DNA of 25,000 bases, taken from positions 1 to 25,000 of the forward strand of contig CALSCQ010000604.1 of assembly GCA_943704525.1 (NCBI GenBank), written 5' to 3'. Of this stretch, positions 1 through 14,055 are shown piece after piece (position 1 is the first letter of the stretch; every line of letters starts with the position of its first letter). This DNA is from Pigoraptor vietnamica (taxonomy: Eukaryota; Opisthokonta; Filasterea). The notes under the pieces were generated by a model. That model did no database searches. It was not told where the DNA came from and worked only from the letters and a program-made list of their open reading frames with translations. The translations under genes and the position numbers were made by a program.

Positions 1-124
1 GGGGGGCGGGTGGGCGTGTGAACGTCCGAGAGGTGAAGGACTCCACTGCCCTGTGTATTTACTGAGAGAGAAAACTGTGCTCGCGTGGAAGCATGGGCTG
101 ACGACCGCGGTGCGTGCTACCCAG
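1..124 (+). other. Probable intron or upstream part of the kinase gene
   Basis: The kinase needs N-lobe coding sequence upstream, but none of the three forward frames here reads as a glycine loop or VAIK motif. The segment ends in a usable acceptor (ACCCAG) at 124, so it is most likely intron. This is an inference. Confidence 0.4.
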
Positions 125-507
125 GAGAAGAGGACGCTTATAAACGAAATCGAGATAATCTCGATGCTTCGACACCCCAACGTCGTCACGTTCATGGTGC
201 GTGTGCCTCTATTCTCGCTTGTGTCTGTCGCAGCTGTGAACTACACGCAGGCATTCACGTTGAGCCGGCTGCGTCGGATATAAGTGTGCAACCGTGCACT
301 CTGTTGTGGATGGTCTTTCGCCCTTTGATTTGTTTTTGCGGCGGCTGTCGATGTCTGTCGGCCGCTGACTGCGACGCCAATCCCACGGGAGGGCGCGTGC
401 ATCGAACCCCCAAACATTCTCGTCGTTACTGAGTACATGGAAAACGGTGCGCTTTGCGTCCTGCATACTGAGCGGAACGACTGATGGGGACGAGCGTGTA
501 CACATTG

Positions 508-568
<61 letters not shown>

Positions 569-569
569 T

Positions 570-609
<40 letters not shown>

Positions 610-2498
610 CACAAAGAGGCACACACACTCTTACACTTCCCTCTCTCCTCGAGTCGACTGCCTACTGAACTGAGTGGACTGAAGTCTCTCCACTCTGCTG
701 AGGATCGAGAAATTCACGCGGCTCCCTCGCTGCGCCCGCAGGCTCTCTTTACGACCTCATCGCGCGGAAGGACTTTTCGCTCACGTGGAAGCTGCGGCTT
801 GCGTTTGCACTGGACGCCGCGCGGGGCATCGCGTACATCCACTCGTCCGGACTCCTCCATCTGGACATCGTGGGTCGCCCTGTGTTTGCTTATTCCGTGC
901 ATCCCGCCAGTTCACTGTTGTGTCTGTGCCGCTGTTGCTTTGTGTGTTCGTTCGCGCCACGAGGGCGTTGTCAGCGGCCCCGCGTGATACTCGGAGTTGT
1001 GGCTGCGTCGGGGTGGAAGTGGTCGCTTATTCGTTAGCCTACTGTACCCCGAATTCACCGGCGGCGCAGAAATCGTCGAACCTCCTCGTTGATGACCACA
1101 TGCGGGTGAAGGGTGCGTGCAGCGTGTGCGGCGTGCATTTGTGTGCGGGATCGCGACGAGAGAGCAGAAGTGAGAGAAGGGAGACGATAAGGAGAAAAGG
1201 AGAAGGGAGAGAAAGCGAGATGTGGACCGCCAGTGTGCATGGGGTGCCTCAGAGTCTGTGGCCGAGCGTGTCGTGAGGGGATCGCTAACTGCTGGATTTT
1301 GCACTCGGCTGCTGTCCCACTGCACAGTACTGTGCTCACGGCACTCCTCTTTTCGCACGCAGTGGCGGACTTCGGGTTGGCAACGCTCAAGAGCCTCTCC
1401 GCGGACAAGGCGGCCGTTTTCTGCGGCACGCTGTACTGGATGGTGGGGCCAACTCTCCGTGGGCTGTTGCACGCACGGGATTGCCGATGCGTAGTTTTTG
1501 ATGTCCTCGTTGTGTGCAATGCGACTTCAGTTGTTCCCTCCGTGTGTGCGTGTTGTGCGCACGAGTGTGCGTGTGCCCGTGTGTGCCCGTGTGTGCCCGT
1601 GTGTGCGCGTGTGTGCATGTGTGTGGGCAGGTAGAGTGGCGGGTGGGTGTGCCAGTCGGCCATCCCATTCAGTTGTGCGTGACTCCACAAGTAATTTGAG
1701 CCTGCGCGTTTTCCCAGTGTCCTGAGATGATGATCGAGGAGCCCCTCTGCAGCGACAAGGCCGACGTATACTCTTTCGGTGAGCGCGCGTGTTTGTTATG
1801 GCACTCTGTGAGCCGCCGCGACTAGAGGCCTTTCAATATGAACGGACTGAGTGCACGTACTGTCTGGACGGCACCTTCAAACCACTCACACCTACACCCC
1901 GGCTATCTCCGTCGCAACGCATTTATCGGCTGCCTGCTCACACTCTCTCCGTGCGCCGCGCTCGCAGCCATTGTCATGTACGAACTTCTCACGAGGGAGC
2001 GCCCGTTCAAGGACTACGGTGCGGACAAGGAGCACCAGTTCATGGTTGCTGTCGTGCACGGCATGTGAGTGTCAGGACCCTTGCGCGTCACCCCGGGGCT
2101 GTTGTATGTATGAGCCAGGCTGAAAAGCAGCCGCGTCTGGCCATCCGCACTTTCACATGTTAATGCACACGCGCGCACGCACGCACACGCCCGCCCGGCA
2201 TGCACACACATACGCACACACGCGCTTGCCTAGTGCATCAGTGGAAATTGACGGGGCTGAAGCGATAACTGACAGCTGCACCGCCACCTCTCTGTCGCTG
2301 CGCAGCCGCCCGGGCCCAATCCCGCAAGGCTTCTCGACGTACGTTGAGCTCATGGCCGAGTGCTGGCATTCGGAGCACGTGAAACGCCCGCCATTCACCG
2401 AGATTGTCGACCGCCTCGAAGAGATGGGGAACGAAGGCGTCGACGCGTGGGAGGACCCCCTCGCCGTGCTCGCGGAGGGCCGTTTCGAAGAGACTTAG
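125..2498 (+). CDS. TKL-type protein kinase, catalytic domain (5' partial, 8 exons)
   Basis: Transfers phosphate from ATP to Ser/Thr (possibly Tyr) residues. Exons: 125-196, 392-446, 742-869, 1070-1112, 1363-1442, 1718-1778, 1968-2064, 2306-2498; phases join cleanly and give 242 visible residues. Seen in order: helix C (NEIEIISMLRHPNVV), hinge (VVTEYMENGSLYDL), catalytic loop reading HLD-IKSSN across an exon junction, VADFGLA (DFG), GTLYWM-CPEMM in the activation/P+1 segment, DVYSF-AIVMYELLT, and the final CWHSEHVKRPPF motif. The glycine loop and the VAIK lysine lie before the window or in unresolved sequence at 1-124. Oddities: the HRD arginine is leucine and the APE alanine is cysteine. The hinge, KSSN and RP-P-F motifs match the TKL (MAPKKK/Raf/plant-like) group. 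The stop is TAG at 2496; the next gene is convergent, 206 bp away. Confidence 0.9.
508..613. repeat. (CA)n microsatellite in kinase intron 2
   Basis: Near-perfect CA dinucleotide run with a few interruptions (CGCG, TT, AA), lying inside the intron between exons 392-446 and 742-869. Open frames through it on both strands are artefacts of the repeat. Confidence 0.95.
1540..1631. repeat. GTGTGCCC-type tandem repeat in a kinase intron
   Basis: Degenerate G/T/C-rich short tandem array with several exact copies of GTGTGCCC, followed by GTGTGCGC and GTGTGCAT variants. It lies in the intron between exons 1363-1442 and 1718-1778. Confidence 0.7.
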
Positions 2499-2704
2499 AG
2501 GATCACGTGCGCATGTGAGCCAGGACCGCTATGGTGCTCCCTTTGTCCGTGCGTTTCCATCTGCGCGGTATTTTCTGAGACGGGCCTGGAGGTCTCGACA
2601 CGGCTGCTAATCTTTTCTGAATCTTCTTCAGCCTGTTTTGCGCTGCCGCGCCAAATGACACAATGAATCGGCTCATAGTCAGTTATTATATAGCACGCTG
2701 CCGC

Positions 2705-6487
<3,783 letters not shown>

Positions 6488-6977
6488 CGCCACGCCGCTC
6501 CCGCCTGAGCGCAAAAGGAAGCGCAAGACAAGGGGAATGTCGTAGTCAAGAGGGACAGTGCGTGCGACGGCGCGTTCGGGGCTTCCCTCGTGCGATGCAG
6601 CTCACACACACGAAAGGGCTGAAGGCCAAGTCAAGAGGCGCAAATAAGAGCGTGCCGCTTGTGTTTGGCGTTGAGTTGTGTGTGCATGGCTGCTTCAGCT
6701 GTGTGTGCGCGCGCCGTGTGGGCTGTGGGCGCGCAGTGCGAGTTTTGGCCGGGCTGGGCTAAACGTGTCCGGACATTGACTTTTCGTACAATGCGTCATT
6801 TCCACGTGTGATGTCATTTTTCCAGGGCAACAGGTTTCTATTTTGGGATGGTCACGTGCCATCGGGCAAAAAAAAACGTACCGTTCAAGCCAGGGGTACC
6901 CCTGGTTCAAGCGCTGCGTTTTGCCGCGTTTACTCTTGAACTCACTCTCATAACAGCGCCTCTCTGCTGTCGGCACC
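6488..6977. promoter_or_regulatory. Divergent intergenic region between SLC12 and the 6978 gene
   Basis: 490 bp between two start codons pointing away from each other, so promoters and 5' UTRs of both genes should lie here. Visible elements: a CACGTG E-box near 6852, a second CACGTG near 6805, an A8 run, and a perfect 16-bp palindrome CCAGGGGTACCCCTGG at 6890-6905. No TATA box is convincing. Confidence 0.55.
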
Positions 6978-7798
6978 ATGCGGGCAGCGCAGGAGCGGCC
7001 GACGGGTCGCTCTGCGCTGTCGACGCTCACTTATTCCATCGAATGCGAGTACGACGAACCGTCGCCTGCGCCGTGCCTCACGCAAGTGCGCCCTAAGATT
7101 CCCGTATCTCCGCTGAGCGTCCGTTATCCTTCCGGCTTCAATGGCGCCGGCAGTTCGGCCACTCGCACGTACATGTCCTTGGGGCGGCACCCGTACGCCA
7201 CGACGGGACTGCGCACGATGCGGGACAAGGGGGACGACGGTGAAGAGCGAGGGTGCGTGCAGGGCGGAAGGGCGTCCACGTCGCCAGATCGAACTCAATC
7301 GCAACGAGGCGGTGCACCTGATGCATACGATGCGGGTGACTCGCCGTGCGTGAAGTGTGACGACTGCGGTGGGTGCAAGGACGGCGAGGGCGAAGGGGAC
7401 GAGGCCGTGGATGACGAGCTGCTCGCAACGCACGTGGTGGAGGGCGTGCTGCGCGCGGTCAGTGGCATGGACGACGAGGAAGATGAAGACATACGGCGAT
7501 ATCGCTCGGAGAAGGAGCGAATGGCGCGGCCGCGGAGGTCTCCCCCGCAGCATGCGGAGGTGCCGTCGGTTCGGTTTCCCGCGGGCCCCGGCATCCAGTG
7601 CTACAACACGTACAAACAGCTGCCAATTTTGTTGCCGCCGCTGCGAAGACCCGCCCAGCCAGTGCGTTCGGTGCGTTAACTGCAAATGTGTGTGTGTGTG
7701 TGTATGTGTGTGTGCGTGTGTGTGTGTGCGTGCGTGTGTGTGTGTGTGCGTGTGTGTGTGTGTATGTGTGTGTGCGTGCGTGCGTGTGTGTGTGTGCG

Positions 7799-7873
<75 letters not shown>

Positions 7874-8196
7874 ATTCACTCACCAATTGCTATCTACAGG
7901 ACGACGACTCCGACACCAACTCGACACACAACGGCCGGCGCGCCTCGTCACGTGCCACCGACAGGGACGCGGACGACGACGACGACACGCACTCGCAGGC
8001 GTCGACGTTGCCTCCCTTTTGCCCGTACGGCACCGTCTTCCCCACGCAAAAGGCAGTCGCCAACGGCGGTCGGTGGGTGAACCGTTTCCGTGCGACGCAG
8101 CAGCGACAAAAGACACTGCTGTGCAAGAGCAAGCTGGAGGAGAAGCGCGGGTCAACAAATCCAAAGGCCGTGGACGAGCTCGTGCGTGCGTTGTAG
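6978..8196 (+). CDS. Unrecognised acidic protein, 2 exons, 326 aa
   Basis: I do not recognise this protein. Exons 6978-7661 and 7900-8196 join in phase 0; the intron starts GTGCGTTCG and ends ATCTACAG. Start is the first ATG of the open frame (CACCATGCGG). Residues 30-75 are proline/serine-rich. A Cys cluster, CVKCDDCGGC (around residue 125), could bind a metal or be fortuitous. It is followed by acidic stretches (GEGEGDEA, DDEEDEDI), and exon 2 opens with DDDSDTNS and contains a DADDDDD run. The C-terminus (WVNRFRATQQRQKTLLCKSK) is basic, possibly helical. No signal peptide or membrane segment is visible. The long open first exon with a matching acidic second exon supports a real gene; function is unknown. 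Confidence 0.6.
7686..7870. repeat. (GT)n microsatellite filling the intron of the 6978 gene
   Basis: GT run with scattered GC and AT interruptions occupying nearly all of the 238-bp intron 7662-7899. Both ORFs reading VCVCV or HTHTH are repeat artefacts. Confidence 0.95.
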
Positions 8197-8357
8197 TTTG
8201 CGTGCAGCATTGCGGCGTTGCGGCGCGTGACGTGCCCACACATGCGTGTGAATAATGTACATATATCACTTGCAAAGTATCGTTTTAGTAAGCGTCCCGG
8301 ACCGCGATCAACACGGCAAAGGGGCTTGCACTTGATTGTTTGGCGTCTGCATGTAGT

Positions 8358-8425
<68 letters not shown>

Positions 8426-8662
8426 ATGTGTGTGTGCGTGTGCGTGTGCGTGTGTGTGCGTTTTGCAATTGAATACATGCGGGTGCGTACGATGTGAGAG
8501 CGGTGTTGGTGCAAATGAAAATGAGCGCGCAAATTCCTGCAAACCAAAGACAACACACGCACGCAACGCACGCGGCCGCGACACATTCAAACAAAGGCAG
8601 CGACGAATTGCACATCCCGCCAGCGAGCCATTCGCAACGCACAACCCGCGTTCCTCGCCCAT
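8197..8662. other. Convergent 3' intergenic region with (GT)n tract
   Basis: 466 bp between the stop codons of the 6978 gene and the LENG8-like gene. It holds a (GT)n microsatellite at about 8360-8460 and otherwise no coding signal. An AATAATGTACAT stretch near 8250 may belong to 3'-end formation of the plus-strand gene, but no canonical AATAAA is present. Confidence 0.7.
8360..8460. repeat. (GT)n microsatellite
   Basis: Uninterrupted GT dinucleotide run, with CAT and GCG variants at its right end, in the convergent intergenic space. Confidence 0.95.
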
Positions 8663-11600
8663 CTACTCGGCCTTCCCAGCAATCGCAGCGGCGGATTCCT
8701 TGCAGTCGATGAGCTTGCGGTCCTTGCTAAGCACGACGCCCTGCGTCCGCAGGAACTTCTGCACGTCACGGAGCGCCTCAAACGCCAGCTCCTTCTTGAC
8801 ATACTCGACGGGAAGAGTCGGTCGGAACCTAATCACGTGGCCACAGTCAGTCACATTAGAAATGCGCGCGTGTGCGGAGCGTGGTGCGTGTGTGTGCATA
8901 TTACGGGAACGCAAAAGTGCGTGTGTGTGCGGATGCGGCGATGGAGAAAATGCCCGCGTGTCACAAAGACCCACGCTTTGATCATCACGCGGAGGCCCGC
9001 AATGCGCTCCCGGTCGACGTATTTGTTCATGAGATAGGCGCCCATGTTCGGCGCGGAAGCGAAGAGTCGGAAGAACTGGTGGTAGTTACCAAACGCAATC
9101 GCCTCTCGCACCTACGCACAACGACAGGGGCCGTCAGGAATCTCAAATCCACAAAGTAGACACAGCGAAGACGTGACAAATCGTAAATGTGACAATCAAG
9201 CGTATGCCGCACAAGACAAAACGTCGGGAAAACATATATGCTTGTGCGTGCGTGTGTGTGTGTGTGTGTGGTGTGTGTGTTTGTGTATGTGTGTGTGGTG
9301 TGTGTGTGGTGTGTGTATGTGTGTGTGTGTGTGTGTGTGTGCGTGTGTGTGTGTGTGTGTTGTGTGTGAGAGTGTGGAAAGAGAGGAGGGAGGGAGGGGA
9401 GGGCACGACCAAGAGACGCGTGTCGCACCTCTAGCGCGTGCTTGATAGCTGGATCGCGCCTCTCCTTCGGCGTGAGTTCGTTGAGGTAGTTCATCATATC
9501 AATGTCGTTCCTCAGATACAGCGCGTAGAGAATGCGGTAGGCGACAAACTCGGTCACGTGCCCCGCGATGTTCTCGGCGAAGAGCACCTTGAGCTGGCTC
9601 TGGCACTGGTTAAACTCGCCGACATCCCCCTGCGGCGCACGATACGAGTCAGCACGACCCGCGTAAAAGCAACAGCACTCAAGACAAGGCGGCCGTACTA
9701 CTGCGATAACAAAGAATGACCACATAAGCATAGTCAACACGTAGATATTCCCACAGAAGGACAAGCATAACTAACTAGTCCGGCTACACGCACACACACG
9801 CACGCACATACTACCTTTTCGAGCGCTATCCGCGCATGGGTCTCGTACACGAGCACCGTAAAGTCGTTGCGAATGCACTGAACCTGCACGCACCAACAAC
9901 GCCGTCAGGGAAGCCTCACCGACACGCACAAGAGATACACTCCGCGCCCCAGTTTCCCGATCAAGCAACAAACATGCATACGACCACCCCTCGCAACACA
10001 CCGTGAGGTCCTGTCGAATGGACTTGAGCTGCTCGCACACATAGTGATAGTCGCTCGTCTCCTTCCAGCGCTGCTTGACCATCTCGAGCGACCGCGCAAG
10101 GACGGCTTGCGGGCGGACGGTCGAAGGATCCGGTGCAGACGTGAGGCGAAGGTATTGCTTCTCCAGCGCCAGACTTGTGCCGCTGTTGGTACCAAGGATC
10201 GTGGTTTTGAGAGACAGACACAAACAAACACAGTGCAAAACGCAAGCATGTGTCCAATGACACATACGCGCCCATTACACACAACACGTGCACACACGCG
10301 CACGCACAAAGCCCACACGCACACACATGCACACGCGCGCGCACGAAGCCCACACGCACAAGCCCCACACGCACAACGCGCACGCACCGGATGATGAACT
10401 TGGTCCAGTCGACATCGTCGCCGTCCTCGATCGCGCTGACGTGAAACTGCGAGTGCGACGACGGCTTGCTCTGGGCGGCCTTCTTTTGCTTCTTTGTCTG
10501 CTTGGGCTCGGCGTGAGGAAAAATGCGGTCGTCCCCCCTCAAATCGAAACGGGCGGCGCGCGCCTCCAGCACCGCATCCGACGGCGTAAACTCATCGCCC
10601 GCGATCTTCTTGCGTTTGGCCGGCTGTCCTTCCGCGCCGGCGCCGGCTTTCCGCTTTCCCACGCGCGGCAACGGCATTTCCGCCCAATTGCGCGTCTGAA
10701 GGTCCCCCTGGGCCCTCGCGCTCGAGATAATCACCTGCAGTTCGCTCTCTACCTCTTCAATCTCCGCGTCCGTCCGCGCCTCCTTAAAAGCCCGGCTAAT
10801 GTACTCCGTCAGTGCGGGCGGAAACTCGCTCGCTGGGCCGGTCTTCGCCTTCTCCTTGGCAGCACGGGCCGAAGCGAGCTCTCGCGCACCGGCGGAGGAG
10901 TTCAGCCCACCGGACGAGTTGAGGGCCGCCTGCGCGATTGCGGGCGACGTCGCTGTGCCCCCAGGAAGACCAAGCGCTGACGGCGCAGGGTGCGCGGTCG
11001 TGTCGAAGCGCGACCCCTTCTTCACAGGACTCACAGCAATGTACGCCGGCCGCGGGGCAGAACTCGGTTGCGCGCTCTTGATGGCGGCGGCCGCAGCTGC
11101 GTACGAAAACGGCCGAGGCGCAGCACCCGCGCCAGGCGCGAGAGTTCCGCGAGGTAAGGTTGGTGACGATGCGAGCGAGGCGTAGGGAGAGGACTGCCCT
11201 TGTGTCGGTGGTGCCTGCCACGCAGCCTGTGGTGCGGGTTGCGGCGGTTGGTGTGTTGGGGCGTATGCGTGCGGTGCGGTTTGCGGCTGCGGCGGGGGGA
11301 CGGCCGGGGGAGGGACGACGGCGACCTTCCCTGTCGGCGTGTGCTGGTACACGGCGTGCAGCGTCGTGTTCTTGATGGTGTGTCCGGTCGCGGGCGCCTT
11401 CACTTGCGCGGGCTGTCCGTGTTGGGCGGGCGGATATGTCGGCTGCTGGGACGCAGAGTACCCGTACGAATCGCCCTGCTGGTTCCACCCGGCGTACCCT
11501 TGCTGCGCCGGCTTCGAGTCGGTTGCGGCCGGCGGTTGTGCGTGGGGCTGCGTATAGTCGTACCCGCCTGCGTAGCCTGCGTACGACTGGTCGTATTGTC

Positions 11601-12653
11601 CGTAACCTTGCTGGGGCGCGTACTGCTGCGGCGGCTGCTGTCCCTGTGATGCGTAGTACTGCGCGTATGCCGGGTCGTAATTGTAGCCCTCGTACGACTG
11701 CTGCGGCTGCTGCGCGTAGTCTTGTTGTGCGTAAGGGGCGTGGCCCCCCTGCGCCGCCTGCGTCTGTGCGTGCGACTGCTGCCCTTGTGCGTCGGCGGCG
11801 CTCTCCTGGGTGTGTGCCGGCTGCTGTTGCGGCTGCTGCGGTTGCTGGCCGTAGTAATTGCCGTATGCGCCGTATGCGCCGTACGCGTCGGTGCCGGATT
11901 GCCTGCACACGCAACGCGCGATTGTCACACCACACGCCTATAGGGAGGCAATCGCGATGCAATGGGGAAGTGCATGACTGACGATAAGGACTCACGCGAT
12001 GCAATGGGAGAAGTACAGACTGACGCTAAGCAGTCACGCGGGACATGAATACCATACCCTTGCCAATACTGCTGCTGTCCCTGCTGCCCCTGCTGTGCGT
12101 ATCCGTGGCCGTAGTACGGCTGCTGCGCCTGCGTCGACTGCGGCCCCTGCGTGTGTGCGTGTTGCGAGTAATCGGCCTGACCTTGAGCCGGATGCGGCTG
12201 CGCGTACTGCGACGCGTAGTCCGGCTGTCCTTGCTGATAAGACTGGTACTGCGAGTGGTCGTACTGCGGCTGCGCGGCTGCGGCTGCGTCGCCCTGCGCG
12301 GGTGCCTGGGACTAAAGGGCGCGTCGGATTAGCACTTATCGCCGTCACACACACGCTTTGCAACGCAAGAAAGGAATGGGATGTGGAGTCACATAAACAA
12401 GAGGGAGAATAAAGTCACATCCATGGGTGAGCTCGTCGCACAGACGACCCCGAGTGAACAGTAAGGCCTCGACAGTTCTATAAAGATCGGGTAAGGCTCA
12501 AGGTTCCACTGTGTCAAATCATACCAATCGAAAACGCACAAACCACAACATCCAACCACGATGCACAGACAGCAGCAACCATGCATAACACCCATAGCAT
12601 GCACACGCGTAACACACCGCTTGCCGCGTCGTGGCGTCCCAGCGGCTGCTCAT
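8663..12653 (-). CDS. LENG8: LENG8-like SAC3/GANP domain protein (8 exons, 852 aa)
   Basis: Homologue of metazoan LENG8 and of SAC3/Thp3-type proteins, which act in the nucleus in mRNA processing and export. Exons (minus): 12653-12618, 12311-12058, 11902-10388, 10182-10002, 9883-9815, 9629-9429, 9111-8975, 8828-8663. The tiny exon 1 encodes 12 residues from ATG 12653 ([12 protein letters not shown]) and joins exon 2 in phase 0. Residues 13 to about 250 are Q/Y/G/A-rich and prion-like; the following part is P/A-rich. A conserved middle block ([20 protein letters not shown], then NWAEMPLP) and a KRK...AKRKK nuclear signal precede the SAC3/GANP domain (about 600-840). That domain opens with [15 protein letters not shown], then has [42 protein letters not shown] and [10 protein letters not shown], all LENG8 signatures. 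Length is close to human LENG8. Identification is firm; the exact role here is inferred. Confidence 0.93.
9248..9369. repeat. (GT)n microsatellite in LENG8-like intron 6
   Basis: GT run with GG and TT interruptions in the intron 9112-9428. On the coding (minus) strand it reads (CA)n. Confidence 0.9.
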
Positions 12654-13623
12654 TCGCACTCGCGCGGGCCCGTGCAGCGCAGACGCCCCCACACCATCCG
12701 CGCAAACGCAGCGCAGCCACCGGCGACGACTACTGCGCGATCAGTAAACACGGCGATAGAACTACTGCGATCTATGGGGCAGATAACGAAGGCGCGCGCG
12801 GGATGCGTGAAGACGAAGACGCGCCGAAACGTGGGTTTTTTGCGCCACACACAAAATCCCAACCCGCCTGTTCCACACGAACATTGGGACTGTTCAGAGG
12901 AAATTAATGTGAAAATTACCCCATTTTTCGCTCACTTTTCCGGACAAACTTTTCAATTGGCGTGTGACAATGCCGTCACAATGTTGTCATTATAATAATG
13001 ACGATACGATGACGGCACTTGCAGTCCTTCGCACTTGCCATTATTACGGTGATCTCTTGACTATGGATTCACTATGGCAGCCGAATTTATTTCGCGCCGT
13101 GCGAGGCGAGTGATTGGACGGTTGCGTGTGTGTCCCTCACTCTCTATGCTCTGCATCCATCGCTCTCTCTCTCGTCTGTGTGTGCTATCGTTGCCACCGT
13201 GCGTTCACAAGAGAAGGAGAGGTAGTCGCGTGGAGAGTGGACTCAACGTGGATTTTGTGTTGGAAGGTGGGGAAGGGCTGACTTGCGCGATTGTTGCGTT
13301 GGGCGCCCCATTCATTAGAGCGCGCACTCGGACGACCAAAACGCGTGGCAGTTGTAGTGGATGAGCGTCTTCGTGCGGCGTCGTTTGCGGACGCATGACA
13401 CCTTCTCCTTTGTCCATCTTCTCCTGCGTCAGTGCTTGAGATGCATTGTGCGTTGTGTGCGTCGTTCTAGCCGCTTGATTAAGCGCTCAAGTCACCGTTC
13501 TCATGCCTCTCTGTTTTATATGTGTGTGTGCCTCCCAAATGTGCCCGTCGCACCCGCGGCTGTGCGCCTGACCCGTGCATCTCCGCCCCGTTGCAGTTTA
13601 TATTGCCCTTGTCAACGGCAAAC
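12654..13623. promoter_or_regulatory. Divergent intergenic region between LENG8-like gene and COX6B
   Basis: 970 bp between two divergent starts. The centre (about 12900-13060) is markedly AT-rich against the GC-rich surroundings and carries a nested inverted repeat (12971-13017). An ATG-initiated 96-codon frame at 13074-13364 has no recognisable domain and is better read as 5' leader or chance ORF. Pyrimidine-rich CTCTCT runs near 13140-13180 may mark a 5' UTR or an intron acceptor region of COX6B. Confidence 0.55.
12971..13017. repeat. Nested inverted repeat (cruciform-capable)
   Basis: Outer arms TGCCGTCA (12971-12978) and TGACGGCA (13010-13017) are exact reverse complements. Inside them GTCATTAT (12986-12993) and ATAATGAC (12995-13002) form a second perfect 8-bp arm pair around a single A. 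The two dyads share nearly the same centre. Confidence 0.85.
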
Positions 13624-14055
13624 ATGTCGGACCAAGTGGAGATTAAGACGCCGCAGTTTGACGCGCGCTTCCCCAACCAGAACCAGACGCGCAACTGCTG
13701 GCAGAACTACGTCGACTTCCACAAGTGCGTCAAGGCCAAGGGAGAGGACTACCCGCCCTGCCAGCAGTTCAAGCGCGCCTTTACCAGCCTCTGCCCGATC
13801 GAATGGGTGCGTGTTGCGTGCACGAGCATGCGTGCTGTCACTTGCTTCCGTGGCCTCTGTGTTGCACTCGTCTGCGTGTGTTGCGTGTGTCGTGTGTTGA
13901 ATAAGGCTTGTGCTGCACTCGTCTGCGTGTGTGCGTGTGTCATGCGACGCAAGTGCCGCCAATTTGACAAAAATCCAATCTGACGGCTGTCTGTGGCGCA
14001 GACGGAGTCGTGGGATGCCCAGCGGGCCGAGGGCACGTACCCCTCGAAGATCTAA
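13624..14055 (+). CDS. COX6B: Cytochrome c oxidase subunit 6B (2 exons, 78 aa)
   Basis: Nuclear-encoded subunit of respiratory complex IV, on the intermembrane-space side of the mitochondrial inner membrane, where it bridges the two monomers of the dimer. Exons 13624-13806 and 14002-14055 join in phase 0 (intron starts GTGCGTGTT, ends GGCGCAG). The block [20 protein letters not shown] is nearly diagnostic, and the C-terminus ([14 protein letters not shown]) matches the family end. The paired cysteines are present with the family spacing: C-X9-C ([11 protein letters not shown]) and C-X10-C ([12 protein letters not shown]), as expected for a CHCH protein imported by Mia40 oxidative folding. No cleavable presequence is needed or seen. 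Length is normal (human about 86 aa). Start ATG follows CAAAC within a pyrimidine-rich leader. Confidence 0.97.

Noticed and set aside
482-668. Proteins made of HTHTH or VCVCV repeats
   Set aside because: Translation of dinucleotide microsatellites in all frames; no coding evidence.
6488-6526. N-terminal extension of the cotransporter from 6526
   Set aside because: The codon there is TTG; the first in-frame ATG is at 6487.
7871-7899. Earlier acceptor (TGTGCAG) for exon 2 of the orphan gene
   Set aside because: It gives a Thr/Arg-rich frame that ends early at 8080; the acceptor at 7899 gives an acidic frame matching exon 1 in phase 0.
13074-13364. ATG-started 96-codon frame upstream of COX6B
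   Set aside because: No domain, odd composition and no splice link to COX6B; more likely 5' leader or chance ORF.
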